NCBI GenBank assembly: GCA_023846275.1
Contig: JAIUJO010000070.1
Coordinates: 1,066,501-1,130,500 of the forward strand
DNA length: 64,000 nt
Direction: 5' to 3'
Source: Vanilla planifolia
Taxonomy: Eukaryota > Streptophyta > Magnoliopsida > Asparagales > Orchidaceae
The notes under the pieces are model-generated. The model was not told where the DNA came from, did not search any database, and saw only the letters and a list, made by a program, of their open reading frames with translations. The translations under genes and the position numbers were made by a program. This document shows, in pieces, positions 51,201-62,765 of the stretch (positions are counted from its first letter, which is position 1; each line of letters opens with the position of its first letter).

Positions 51201-53519
51201 ACCCAATTTGATAATCAAGACTATTACACTCTATCTCTTTAATATCTTGGAATGTTCCTTTACCATACAATTTCTCTTTATTCTTTCAATGTTTTTTAAT
51301 TAAGAGATATTATAATGAAACTCTAATTATCCTCTGTTGTAACCTTTACATCACTTAGCTTTAGTTATATTACATTTTCTCAATTGATCTCATCTAATCC
51401 TTCCAATGTATTTATTAAATTTATATGATTATTTATCTTGGTAATTCATACTAATTCAAAAAGATGTCTCATTAAAAAAACAAATGTCACTTGGCACACC
51501 TTAAGAAGATCTATCCAAATTCAGTAATCAATTTGATATACTCTTTTATATTTTATTTTTAAGGTTTGTCATGTTTTTTTTGTTATTTTAATATGTACCT
51601 AATTTAACTATCAATGATGCTACAATAGATCTTATTAGCACCCTTTAATGGTACTTTCCTATAAAACATGTCTTATTTTATTAAACTTTTTTCCTTTGAT
51701 GTAGTTATATTACAAATCTCGTATTATTTTGCCTTTACATTGTTTTGACTTGGTATATTATATAACTTCAACAATTATCATTTCACCATTAATTTATGTG
51801 TACTTAAAATTTAAATAAAAATTTGCTTTTTTTTGCTTATTTATTTGCTAATTTGGATTATCTTAAAAAAGGTTAAATCAAGATGAATCAAACTTCGTTA
51901 AGGATGTCTCAATGATCTCTATCCAATGAACTTTTTATATTACTAATATTTAGATATTTTATTTTTTGGCATGTAGTATAAATTACTTGATAATTTTATT
52001 GACAACCTACTTTAATGAGTGAGGATCATACACATGATCCATTTAGTATCATAAAATACAACTTTGCCATATAATTTATGTAATTTCTTCAAGTTTTTTG
52101 TTATGATTTAGTGATAATAGTATGTAATTATAAATCTGATCTCATGCAACCTATATATGACTTTGATTTAGTTATATTACAATGCATCAGTTTAACTCAT
52201 TTTCACTATAAATATCTTTAATTAAAATAAAAATAGTAGTTTTTTATTTTTACTCCAATTTACAATGATAGTTTGCAGTAATCCTTAACGTCCTCTGATT
52301 AACATGAAACAAACATCATTGGAATTGGCTCGAAGAGATCTATGCAATTAAATATTTTTTAAAATTTTTAATATCTTTCTATCGATGATGTTTTCAATCT
52401 TTTTGGGATATTTTTATTTCTTCATGATTGAATGGCTAAGAATATTACACTCAATCTCCTTAGTAATTTGGAATGCAACATTGCCTTAAAACTTATCTAA
52501 TTTGTTCAACTTTTTCACTTTGATTTTGTTATATTACAACGAAACTTTAAATTTTCTCTCATGTGACCTTTACATTCCAATGATTTGGTTGTATTAAATT
52601 TCTTTGTTTATCTCATTTAAGCATTGTTATATATTAACTCATTTTTAAGTAATAATTTATTATTATTTACACTTATTTACTCTTGCAATTTTTAGAAATC
52701 CTAAGCAAGATCTACTTGAGATAATACATACACCATTGCACTCAGTTGGATGTGCTCCATATAATTAAATGTTCATTTCTAAATTTTGTACTATTTTTTT
52801 CTATATAATTTGTTTGTTTAATGTGATATTTTAATTCATATCTAATTTTATTATCTAGGATGTTACACTTAGTATAATAGAATGAAAATTTCTTGTCAAA
52901 TTTATCTATTTTCTTCAATATTTTTACTTTCATTTGGTTATATTTTTAATGAAACTCTTATTCTCCTCCTCTGTGAGCTTTAAATTATTATTTTTTTGCT
53001 ATATTATATTACTTTAATTTAACTCATTTAAGCTTCAAGATACATTCACATAATGTTAAAATAATCCTTCGCTACTATTTCTGCTTATTTACTTCTGTAT
53101 TTAGTGGTAACTCCAAAAGAGGTTCAGCTGATAAAAAAATTGTTGGACTCATTTTAAGGTGCTCTATCTAATCAAATGTCATTTTTAAAGTTCTTAATAA
53201 TTTATTTTCAATAGCTTTAGTGAGCTTTAAAAGTATTTAAATTTGTACTTGATTTAGCTTGTGAGGAAATTACTTTACGTTCTTTAGGTCCTTGAAATTT
53301 AATTTTCACATACAATTTATCTTATTTGTTCAACTTTTTCGTTTTTATTGTGTTATATTACTATGCCACATAAAATCTTCTCTCATGTGGACTTTAAACT
53401 TTTTGTTTTAATTATATTATATTCTTCTATTTGCCTCTTTTCAACTTTAATATATATTTACATAATATTTCAACTATAATTTATTATTGTTATTCTCATT
53501 TACTTTGGAAATTTGTGCT
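42246..53519 (+). repeat. 410-bp satellite, + orientation block 2
   Basis: The longest uniform block, about 27 monomers. The landmark box recurs near 42410, 42815, 43230, 43655, 44035, 44450, 44866, 45283, 45690, 46097, 46456, 46850, 47310, 47720, 48030, 48750, 49160, 49570, 49990, 50405, 50790, 51220, 51617, 52022, 52437, 52857 and 53262. The most common step is 405-420 bp. Exceptions (359, 310, 720) reflect truncated or fused monomers, notably around 48.0-48.75 kb where a CACACACTCACACACAG stretch also appears. From 49985 the block belongs to segmental duplication copy B. No gene is seen. Confidence 0.87.
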
Positions 53520-53877
53520 ATATGATCCTCAAAATACCCAATGTTACTCTCCAAACATAGTAATTTTTCCTTCTCTTATAGTCATACTTGTGTGATCAAT
53601 GACTTTGGTAGCTGTACCATCAAGTTTTACTCGAATGAACTCTCCACTTTTGATTCTACTATCCAAGTACCCTATAGTAATAAGCCTAGTGTGATTACTA
53701 GAATGTTTTGTTCCTATTCAAAGCTTCATATTTTTATAGTAAATCACATCACCTTATGTATCGTGGTCAAGCATTATAATTTCAATTCACTGCCAGATGC
53801 AACCAAACTTAATGATCACACAACTATTATACTAAAATGTTAACTATAAAGTACTTTTACAAAAATGATTTACTATA
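49985..53877. repeat. Segmental duplication, copy B
   Basis: Counterpart of 36783-40205, same orientation and same order of monomers followed by the same non-satellite piece. On its left side the satellite continues normally, unlike copy A, which is cut by the 5S array. Copy B may therefore be nearer to the ancestral arrangement. Confidence 0.8.
53520..53877 (-). other. Non-satellite segment, copy B; possible coding relic
   Basis: Duplicate of 39850-40205. On the - strand a frame of about 45 residues includes GEFIRVKLDGTATKVIDH; the corresponding frame of copy A keeps much of it. A 100-residue + strand frame at 53541-53843 crosses the same region but is not maintained in copy A. Identity unknown. 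Confidence 0.45.
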
Positions 53878-53894
53878 GAAGTTTGAGGTCCCAT

Positions 53895-55620
53895 TGTACA
53901 ATGTGGTTAGTAAGAGATTTTTTACCCTAGTTCTTCACCAAGAGGAGTTTACATTCCGTCCTTTTGAAAGAAGAATTGGGGTTTAAGCATACTACCAAGA
54001 ACTTAAAAAGGTGAATATTACTAATTAATATCCACTATCATTCATGGATGATTTACATAATCAATAATAGGGTGTCTGAATCCTTTTAGACATTAACCTT
54101 TAATGTGGGCTTCATCTGATAACAATTAGGGAGGAGGACATCCAAAATTAAATTTTCAAGACTTGACTTTGACATTTCGAGTTATAGTTTTACATTTGGA
54201 CATATCCAACACACCAATGATTTTTGTGGACCTATTTGGTCATGTTTTTCAGGCCAACTTACATTAGTTTGTCATTACATTTATTGATGACATTGACACA
54301 TACTAAAAGAGGAAGGAGCTACAATCCTAGTATCTCAATATTGTTTTGGAGTTTCTTAAAAGGAAGTTACTATATGCAAAATTTTAAAAATATGATACAT
54401 TGCATTATTATATTGGAAATTCATAACCTTTTTGGGCCTTTAGAAGTTTTATGACATGTTTTGTCCCAGCATCTCTTGAATTGTACCACATCGTTTGTAA
54501 TAAGCGAAAGGAGTTGCTTCTTTTTGTTTGGCCATGTTTAGCAAAACATTGCTAGATTAAAAAGAAAAATTGTTCTACTCAGTTTGTTGCCATTAGTAGA
54601 GCACAAAAGCCAATCCAAATGTTTACAAATTGAACATAAATTTCTCGTCATTAGTTAGGTTAGCCATGTTATGTCCTATGCCTCAAATGATTGGCTTGCC
54701 CATTTTTCAATTGCCTAGTTCATGGCTTGTATTATTATTTATTGTGGTAGATGGAGTGTCCTTAAGCAACAAGGATTAAGGAAGAGCCTATTAATGATGC
54801 TTGAAGATTGTTATAAAACATTCACTTTCAAATATTTAAAGAATTCTCGTAAAAGATTGAGTATTACTCATTAATGTTACATAGCTAACCATACATAGAC
54901 CATTAATCATCTAGAGATTTTAATGCAAAATTTAGATCATCTTTTGAGACTTAGTGTATAGTCTAAGTTTAGATATTAGTTTAGACATTTGCCTTTGCTA
55001 AAATTTTCGTAAAACATCTACTATGGGTCATTGACATGGCACCATGCAAGGCTTTATATGGATAGGGTTGTATACCAATATTATGTCGGATAGATGTGCA
55101 ATCTTTGTAGGTGTTTAGGCCTATAATTATAGGTGAGTCTATTAACAACATTTAGAAATTTGAGGTAAGGTACATAAGATCAACCTAATGAAATGACTAT
55201 TTACTTTTAAAAAGTATTTCAAATTAAGACTCAGGGACATTGGGCCTTATAAAAATATGGAAATGATTGGATCCATTGTAGATACAGTTTTGTTTAAAGA
55301 TATTATAGTTGGGCTACGTTATGTTTTCCATATATCTAATTTGAAGAAATAAGGGCTAGTTCAATTCTTGTCCTTGAAATGAAAACTAAGGTTTTTTTTA
55401 AGTACAATTAGATGAGTTCTATCTGAAGCACCTAGTAGAGTCTAGTAGTAGGGTTTTGATAAATCAAAGTCTACTTATGATCAAAGTTCTTTGGAACAAC
55501 CATGATCAACAAAAGGCTACTTTAGAGGTGAAAAGCCAAGTTCAATGCAAATTACTAAGGGTATTTTCTTTATTTCTAGGATGGAATCTCAATTAAGCTA
55601 GGTAAATTACTTTCTAATTT
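53895..55620 (+). mobile_element. Ty3/gypsy fossil, reverse transcriptase to integrase region
   Basis: Recognisable + strand pieces of plant Ty3/gypsy pol, in family order. YPLSFMDDL and IREEDI fit the RT motifs YPLP.IDDL and IREEDI. FVITFIDDI at about 54270 contains the RT catalytic F(I/V)DD. MAPCKALYG near 55035 fits the integrase-end motif MAP.EALYG. GPYK and YVFHISNLKK, then IKVLWNNHD near 55480, fit the conserved tail GPFEILE, VFHVS.LRK and VKVLWRNH. RNase H is not clearly visible. The whole is shorter than an intact pol and broken many times. It is old and A+T-drifted, and no LTR is clearly attached. Confidence 0.82.
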
Positions 55621-55839
55621 ATAAAGAACCAAGGTAAATTAATTAAATCTTTATTTTATTAAATTAATACTTGTAATGTTTTAAACTATGTATCATACTT
55701 GCTTAAATATTAGATCATATAATTAAGATCTAAGGAATTATTAATAAAAATTGATTTGGCTTATCTTCTAATACAATTTAACTATAGTGCTAATGTAGGA
55801 AAAAGTTGTTGAATATATGACTAACAAAAAAAATAAATT
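55621..55839. other. Unassigned A+T-rich spacer after the pol fossil
   Basis: About 220 bp without satellite landmarks. It follows the end of the pol-like region, where a polypurine tract and 3' LTR would lie in a whole element, but no TG...CA boundary or repeat partner is evident. Confidence 0.35.
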
Positions 55840-56110
55840 ATTAGTCCAATATTATGCAAATATTTATTAAAACTAAAATGAGATAAGTTGATGCAAAGTA
55901 ATACAACCCAATTAATATGATGTAAAAGTCACAAGATAAAAGATTTAGAGTTTTCAAATAATATAACAAAATAAAAGTTACAAATTTTAACAAATGAGAT
56001 AAGTAATAGATAAAAGTTGTATTCTTAGATATCAAGTAAATCAAGTCTAAAATCATTGGTTACCAAGTCAGATATGCATCAATAGAGTTGAAAATTGTGC
56101 CAAACAAATA
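55840..56110 (-). repeat. 410-bp satellite, inverted patch 2
   Basis: Reverse-complement landmarks: AAAATGAGATAAGTTGATGC at 55874, AAAGTCACAAGATAAAAGAT at 55925, and TAGATATCAAGTAAATCAAG at 56028. It is flanked by the pol fossil side on the left and + monomers on the right. Confidence 0.75.
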
Positions 56111-56114
56111 AACT

Positions 56115-58300
56115 CAGAGTACTTTTAACTATAAAAAAATTTATTATGTTTAATTAATATAATAATAATAATTTACTATTATTTAGCTTTGGAATTTGTA
56201 ACTATTATAAACAAGGTATGATCAAGTTGAAAAAAATAGTATCAGAGTTGTCCCAATGTGCTTTTCGAAATTAAATATTGATTTTTTTTTTAAATTCTAT
56301 TTTCTAGAATTTTAGCAAAATTTGTAAGATATTTTAATATATGTATGATTTGTTCATTGATTACATTATGCTTGATCTTCTCAATATCTTTAAATGCAAC
56401 ATTACAATTCAATTTGCTCTATACTTATTCACATTGTTTAGTCGTAGTCTTTCCTAAAATTTTTTTATCACATGAAACAAACATCATTAGAGTTGCTTAG
56501 ACAAGCTCAATCTAATTAGACAATTATTTATAAATATTTTTCAAAAGTATTTCTTTTGAGAATTTTGAAATGATTTTTGGAGCATTTTGATTCATGCTTG
56601 ATTTGATGATTACAGATATTAAAATCAGTCTCCTTAGAACTTTGAAATGTTGTTATCACAAAAAGGACTTATTTATAAAATTTTTTACTTTGATTTAGTT
56701 ATATTACAAGGAAACCTTAATTCTCCTCTCTTGTAATAATTACATTACCATAACTTAGTTGTATTACATTGCTTTAACTTTTCTAATTTTAGGTTTAATA
56801 TATATGTACTTGATATTAAAATTAAAAATATTTATTACCTAAACTTATTTAATTTTATATTTTATAAAAATTCAAAATAAAGTTCAATGGAAATAAAATA
56901 AATGTTTTTTGACTCATCTCAGCACAAAGAAAAAAAAATTATTTTTTTATTTTATTTAAATATTTCTTCTAGTATTTCGATATTGTTTATGAAGTATTAC
57001 ATTTTATACCTTATCTAGCACCCAAGGATGTTACATTCAATCTCATTAATATCTTTAGCTGCAACTTTCTCATATAAATTTTTATCGTTTTTTCAAATAT
57101 TTTACATTGATTTGTTTATAAAACTATGAAACTCTAAATTACATCTCCTTTTGCATTTACAATGCTTCTATTTTTATATTAAAATATTTTAACTTGATCT
57201 CATTTTTAGCTTAAACTTATATTTTCTACATATTAAAATGGAATTTTACTATTAATTTTTCTTATTTAATTTTTGTAATTCACAATTTTTTTTAAAAAGT
57301 TTTGATCAAAATGAAACATGCATTGTTGGACTCATCTTTCCAAGATCTATCTACCGAAATATTAATTTTTTAACTTTTTAAATATTTAATTTTCTTATAT
57401 TTTTTAAAATTTTATGAAACATATTTATTTGTATTTATTTTAATGATTAGGAACGTTCACTTCATCTCCTTGTTATTTAAGAATGTAATTTCACTATGAT
57501 ATTTATCTCATTTTTTCAAAATGTTGGCTTAGATTTTGATATATTATGTATAATCACAAAATCTCAGTTCTCTATATTTTGGAAAGAAACTATCTATAAA
57601 ATTTATCTCTGATATTCAAATTTTTGAGTTTTGTTTGGCTATATTTAATTAAACTCTTACTCTCCTCTTATGAGGCCATTACATCATTTTGATTTAGTTA
57701 TATTACATTACTTTAATTTATCCCATTTTAGTTTTTATATATACTTACATAAAAAAAAATTTATTATTTTTTTTTTAAATTTATAATTCATAATAATTCA
57801 AAATAACATTTAATGGAGATAAAAGAAATTATTGGACTTACCAAGATTCACTTGACGTAGTTAAATATTCGTTTTTTATTTTTAAATATTTTTTCTAGTA
57901 GTTTTTACTAATTTTAAGAAATATTTCATCTAATACCTGATTTGATGAGTGAGAATGTCACACTAATCTTTGTAGTATCTTAGAATGCAAACTTCCCTTA
58001 CAATTTATCTTATTATTTCATTTTTTGTTAATTTATTTATAAAATAATGTAATTCTAAATCTCCTCTCAAGTGTGTTTAAAATGCATTGATTTGGTTATA
58101 TTACATTTTTTATTCATCCCATTTTTTACATTAATGTATCATTTTTATATTACAATAAATTTTATGATTTATTTTTTCTTTTTTAATTTGGTAATTCACA
58201 ATTGTTCTCAATAAGGATCGATTGAGATAAAATAAGCATCATTGGACTTCCTTGTCCGAATCTATCTTTTGAAATATTCATTTTTTAATTTTTTAAGAAA
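56115..58300 (+). repeat. 410-bp satellite, + orientation block 3
   Basis: About five monomers with landmark boxes near 56360, 56610, 57030, 57450 and 57950. The first two are only 250 bp apart, so one monomer is truncated. No gene is seen. Confidence 0.82.
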
Positions 58301-60299
58301 AAAATTAGACAAATTGAAGTGAAATATTTTAAAAAAATAAAAGCAATAAAAGATCACAAAAGAGAAGAATTATTATTTCATAGTAACATAAGAAAACTAA
58401 AGTTAAAAAATTAAAGAAATTAGATAAGTAATATAGGAAAAATACACTACAAAATTCTACAAAGATCGAATGCAACATCTTTGATCAAAAAATTCGATAT
58501 AAAACAAAATGTGTTATAAATCATATAAAAACATTCTAACATAAAATTAAAAATATATACTTAATTGCACAGAGTTTGCTCAGTTATGTCAAATAACATT
58601 TATGTCATTACCATCAAATAGTGTTTGGAATTACCATAAATTACAAAACCAAACAAATGCAAATAATAACAAAGAATTATTATAATATAAAGAAAAAAAT
58701 GCATATAAGCTAAAATGAGACAATTTAATTCAAATTAATATTACCAAATCGAAGCGATATAGAGATCCAATAAGAGAAGAATTACACTTTCACAATAATA
58801 AAACAACCTCAAATCAAACTATTTAAAAGTATGAGACAAATATTACAATAAAGTTATATTTTAGGGTACTATGTAGATCAAGTTTAACATTCTCGATTAC
58901 CAAATAAGATATAAACAAAAAAATTTTGTAAAATATAGAAAACATAAGAAAATAAAATATTTAAAAAATATAAATTTTAATATTTAATATGACATAATTT
59001 ATCAAGAAGAATACCATTTTTTATTGCTATTAATTTCAAAAAAAATTAATATTTTAATAATATTGATATATATATATTAAAATAGAAATGATTTAAATTA
59101 AAGTAATATGACAACAAATAAAAGTAATTTAAACATCACAAGAGAGAAGATTTATAATTACGTTGTAATCTAACCAATTCAAAGTAAAACATTTAGACAA
59201 ATAAGATAATTATATGACAAAATTACATTCCAACTAAGAAGATAAAATGTAACATCCTCACATGTCAAATGATGTACGAATGGAAATATCTATCAAAAGT
59301 GACAAAACTTTTCAAAATAAAATATCTGAAAAATATAAAAATTAATGTTCAATTGGATAGAGCTCATTAACACGAGTCTAATGTGATTTTTTTCATCTCC
59401 GTCAAACCTCGTTTGAAATTATAATAGATTAACAAATTTTTTAAACATAAATATTGATAAAATATAGTCCAATATTAAGTAGATATATATTAAAGCTAAA
59501 AGTTGATAAATTAAAGCAATGTAATATAATAAAGAAAATATGATGTAAAGGTAACATGAGAGAGGAATTAGCGCATCATTGTAACATAACAAAGTTAGTG
59601 AAATTCTTTTTAAATGGGATAAATTTATTTCAAAACGTAGCAATCTAACAAAATTTGTTAGTAGAGAGTTAAATTGCTGTGCATCAAATTAACTTCAAAT
59701 AATAGTATTTCACAAAATGCACAAACCCCTAAAAAATAAAATATTGAACAACCTTAAAATTAAGATTTAATTAGATAGAACATATCAAGGGTAGTGACAT
59801 AACACTTGGTTCATCTAAATCAAACCTAATATAGAATTATTGTCAATCACTAAATGAAATAAGCATAAAAAATAATAAATAGTTATTTTTAAAATTAAGT
59901 AAATATATATTAAAGTTGAAATGAGACAATTTAAGGCAATTTAATATAAGAAAATAAAAGTAATGTGAAGTTCATATTAGAAGAAATTTAGAGTCACACA
60001 ATAATACAATCAAATCAAAAAATCAATTCAACAAATGACATAAACTATATGCGAAAGTTGAATTTCAAGATATCAAAAAGATCAAGTGTAATATCCACTA
60101 TAGCAAGATTAGAAGCAGATAAAAATTTCCAAAAAAAACTATAACCAAATAATAGAAATAAAACGAACTAAAAATATAAAAATGAATTTTTTAAATGATA
60201 GAGCATGATCAAACGTGTTTATCAATGTTTATTCATTGGAGGTAGTTTAGACTTATGAAAAATTATTAAAGTAAACAAGTTTAAATAATATTAATAATG

Positions 60300-60373
60300 A
60301 TAAAAGTAATAATAATAATAAAAGTAATAATAATAATAAAAGTTATAGTAATAATAAAAGCAATAATAATAAG
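60300..60373 (+). repeat. AAT-rich minisatellite
   Basis: Four imperfect units of the type TAAAAGTAATAATAATAA in tandem within a satellite monomer; local slippage growth. Confidence 0.75.
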
Positions 60374-62722
60374 TAAATATTTATTAGACATGAAATGAGA
60401 TGAATTGAAGCAATGTAATATAAAAAAATCAAAGTGACGTAAACGTGAACTATGAGGAGAATAAGAGTTTCATGTTATTGTAATGAAATCATAATAAACA
60501 ATTTGAAGAAATTAATTTATTTGTATAGGAAATTGACAATAAGACATATGAAGGGATTGATTGTAACATTCTCAATTATTAAATTAGATATGAATCAAGA
60601 TATCATATAAAGTATTCAAAAAAATCTAAAAAAACAATATTTAATAATAAAAAAGGAATATTTAATTGAACATAACTTGTTATGACAACTCTAATGTTGT
60701 TTGATTGATCTCCATCTAGCCATATTTGAAATTACTAGTAATTATCAATATAAATAAATTTTTGTAATTATAAATTAATATTTTTTTAATGTGAAGCATA
60801 TACATATATTAAAGTTAAAAATTAGATAATTATAGTAATATGTTATAAAAAAATCAAAGCAATTGGAATGTGACACCCTAAGAGACTTAGAGTTGCTTCA
60901 TAACTAACTAGATTAAAGAAAAAATTTTGAGAAAATGAGATACATTATTTTGGAAAAATACGTTCAAATACTATAGTTTTGATTAAAAAAAATATTTTGT
61001 TAGAAAAAGCATATGGAGACAAGTGTAATAACTTTTTTTATATAGTTTTGACCTAATTGTTTAGTACAATAACTTACCAAATTAAATTAGCATAAATAAC
61101 AATAAATTATTATTTTAGAATAAAGTAAATGTATATTAAAATTGAAAAGCGTTAAACTTAAATAATATAATATTACCAAATCAAAGTCATGTAAAGATCA
61201 TGGGTGAAGAAAAATAGGGTTGCATAGTAATAAAACAAAATTAAACTAAAACATTGGAGGAAATGAGTTAAATATACTGGGAAGTTGCATTCCAATCAAC
61301 AAAGGAGAATGAGGGTAATGTACTTGATGGTCAATTCAATTTCAAATCAAATTATCTCATAAAGAATGGTAAAATTCTACAAAATAAAATATTTTAACAA
61401 AACATAAAAATAAGTATATAATTTGGTAGAACTCACGAAGACTAGTCCAAAAACATTTACTTCATCTCCAATAGACCTTGATTTCAATTGCTCTAAATTA
61501 CAAAAGATATATAAATAATAATAATATCAAATTATTACTTTAATATTAAGTAAACATATATTAAAGCAAAAATACGATTAATTGAACTAATATAATACAA
61601 ACAAATCAAGATAATATAATGGTCACAAGAGGAGATTTAGAGTTTTATAATAATATAAATAATTCAAATTAAAATATTTGATGAAATAAGATAAATTATG
61701 TGGAAAAAATACATTGCAAGGTATTAAGGAGATAAAGTGTAATATCATTGATCATAAAACAATGTATGAATCAACATATCTTATGAATCATTTTAATAGC
61801 ATAAAAGGTAAAATATTAAAATTATACATAAACAGGGCTACTTAATAAGGTTGAGCTTTTTGAGATGATTCCAATGACATTTATTTTTCTCTATTCAAAC
61901 TCATTTAAAATTCATGTGAATTTTAAAACTAATGAAACGTAAATAATAATAAATATTATTTCAATATTTAGTGAATATATAGAAAAATTGAAATTAGATA
62001 ACTTGTAGTATTACAAAATAAGTAAATTAAAGAGGTGTAAAACTCATAAGAGAAAAAAAATTAGAGTTTCAAAGTAATATAATGAAATCGAAGAAAAACA
62101 TTTAAAGATATTTGAAAAGTTTTTAGTTAATGCAACATGCGAGGGTACTAAAGTGATCGAATGTAACATTGCTAACCATGAAATTAGATATAAATCAAAA
62201 TGTACTATAAAGTATGAGAAAACTTTGAAAATAAAAAATTAATGATATAAAAATTAATATTTAATTAGATAGAGCCCATTTAGATGAGTCCAATAACATT
62301 TGTAGAGTCTCGATGGAACCTTGTATGGAATTATTATAAATTGCGTGAAAAATCAAGCAAATAATAATAAACTATTATTTTAATATATATATATTTGTAT
62401 ATATATTAAATAAGAAATTAAATAAACTAAAACAATGTAATATAACAAAATCAATGTGATAGACAGATCATATAAGTATAGACTTAGAGTTACATAATAA
62501 TATAACCAAATTAAAGTAAAAAAAATTAAGAAATGAGATATATTTTACGAGAAAGATGCATTCAAAAATACTATGCTCATAGAGTGTAGCATCCTTGATT
62601 ATAAGATCTTTTATGAATCAAAATTACTCATAAAACATTCCAAGTCTATTGAAAACAAAATGTTTGTTTCACATTAGTTAGACAAAGTTTTTAATTAAAA
62701 CATAATACAAAAATATGTAAGC

Positions 62723-62765
62723 ATAATAATAATAATAATAATAATGTTATTATCATTATTATTAA
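62723..62765 (+). repeat. AAT/ATT microsatellite
   Basis: A run of seven or so ATA/TAA units followed by its near-complement GTTATTATCATTATTATTA, which could pair as a small hairpin. Confidence 0.75.

Noticed and set aside
53541-53690. Weak likeness of the - strand frame to ribosomal protein eL21 (KIGDYVDVKVNG-type motif)
   Set aside because: Only about 20 positions show a loose pattern and the rest of the protein is not found; chance is likely.
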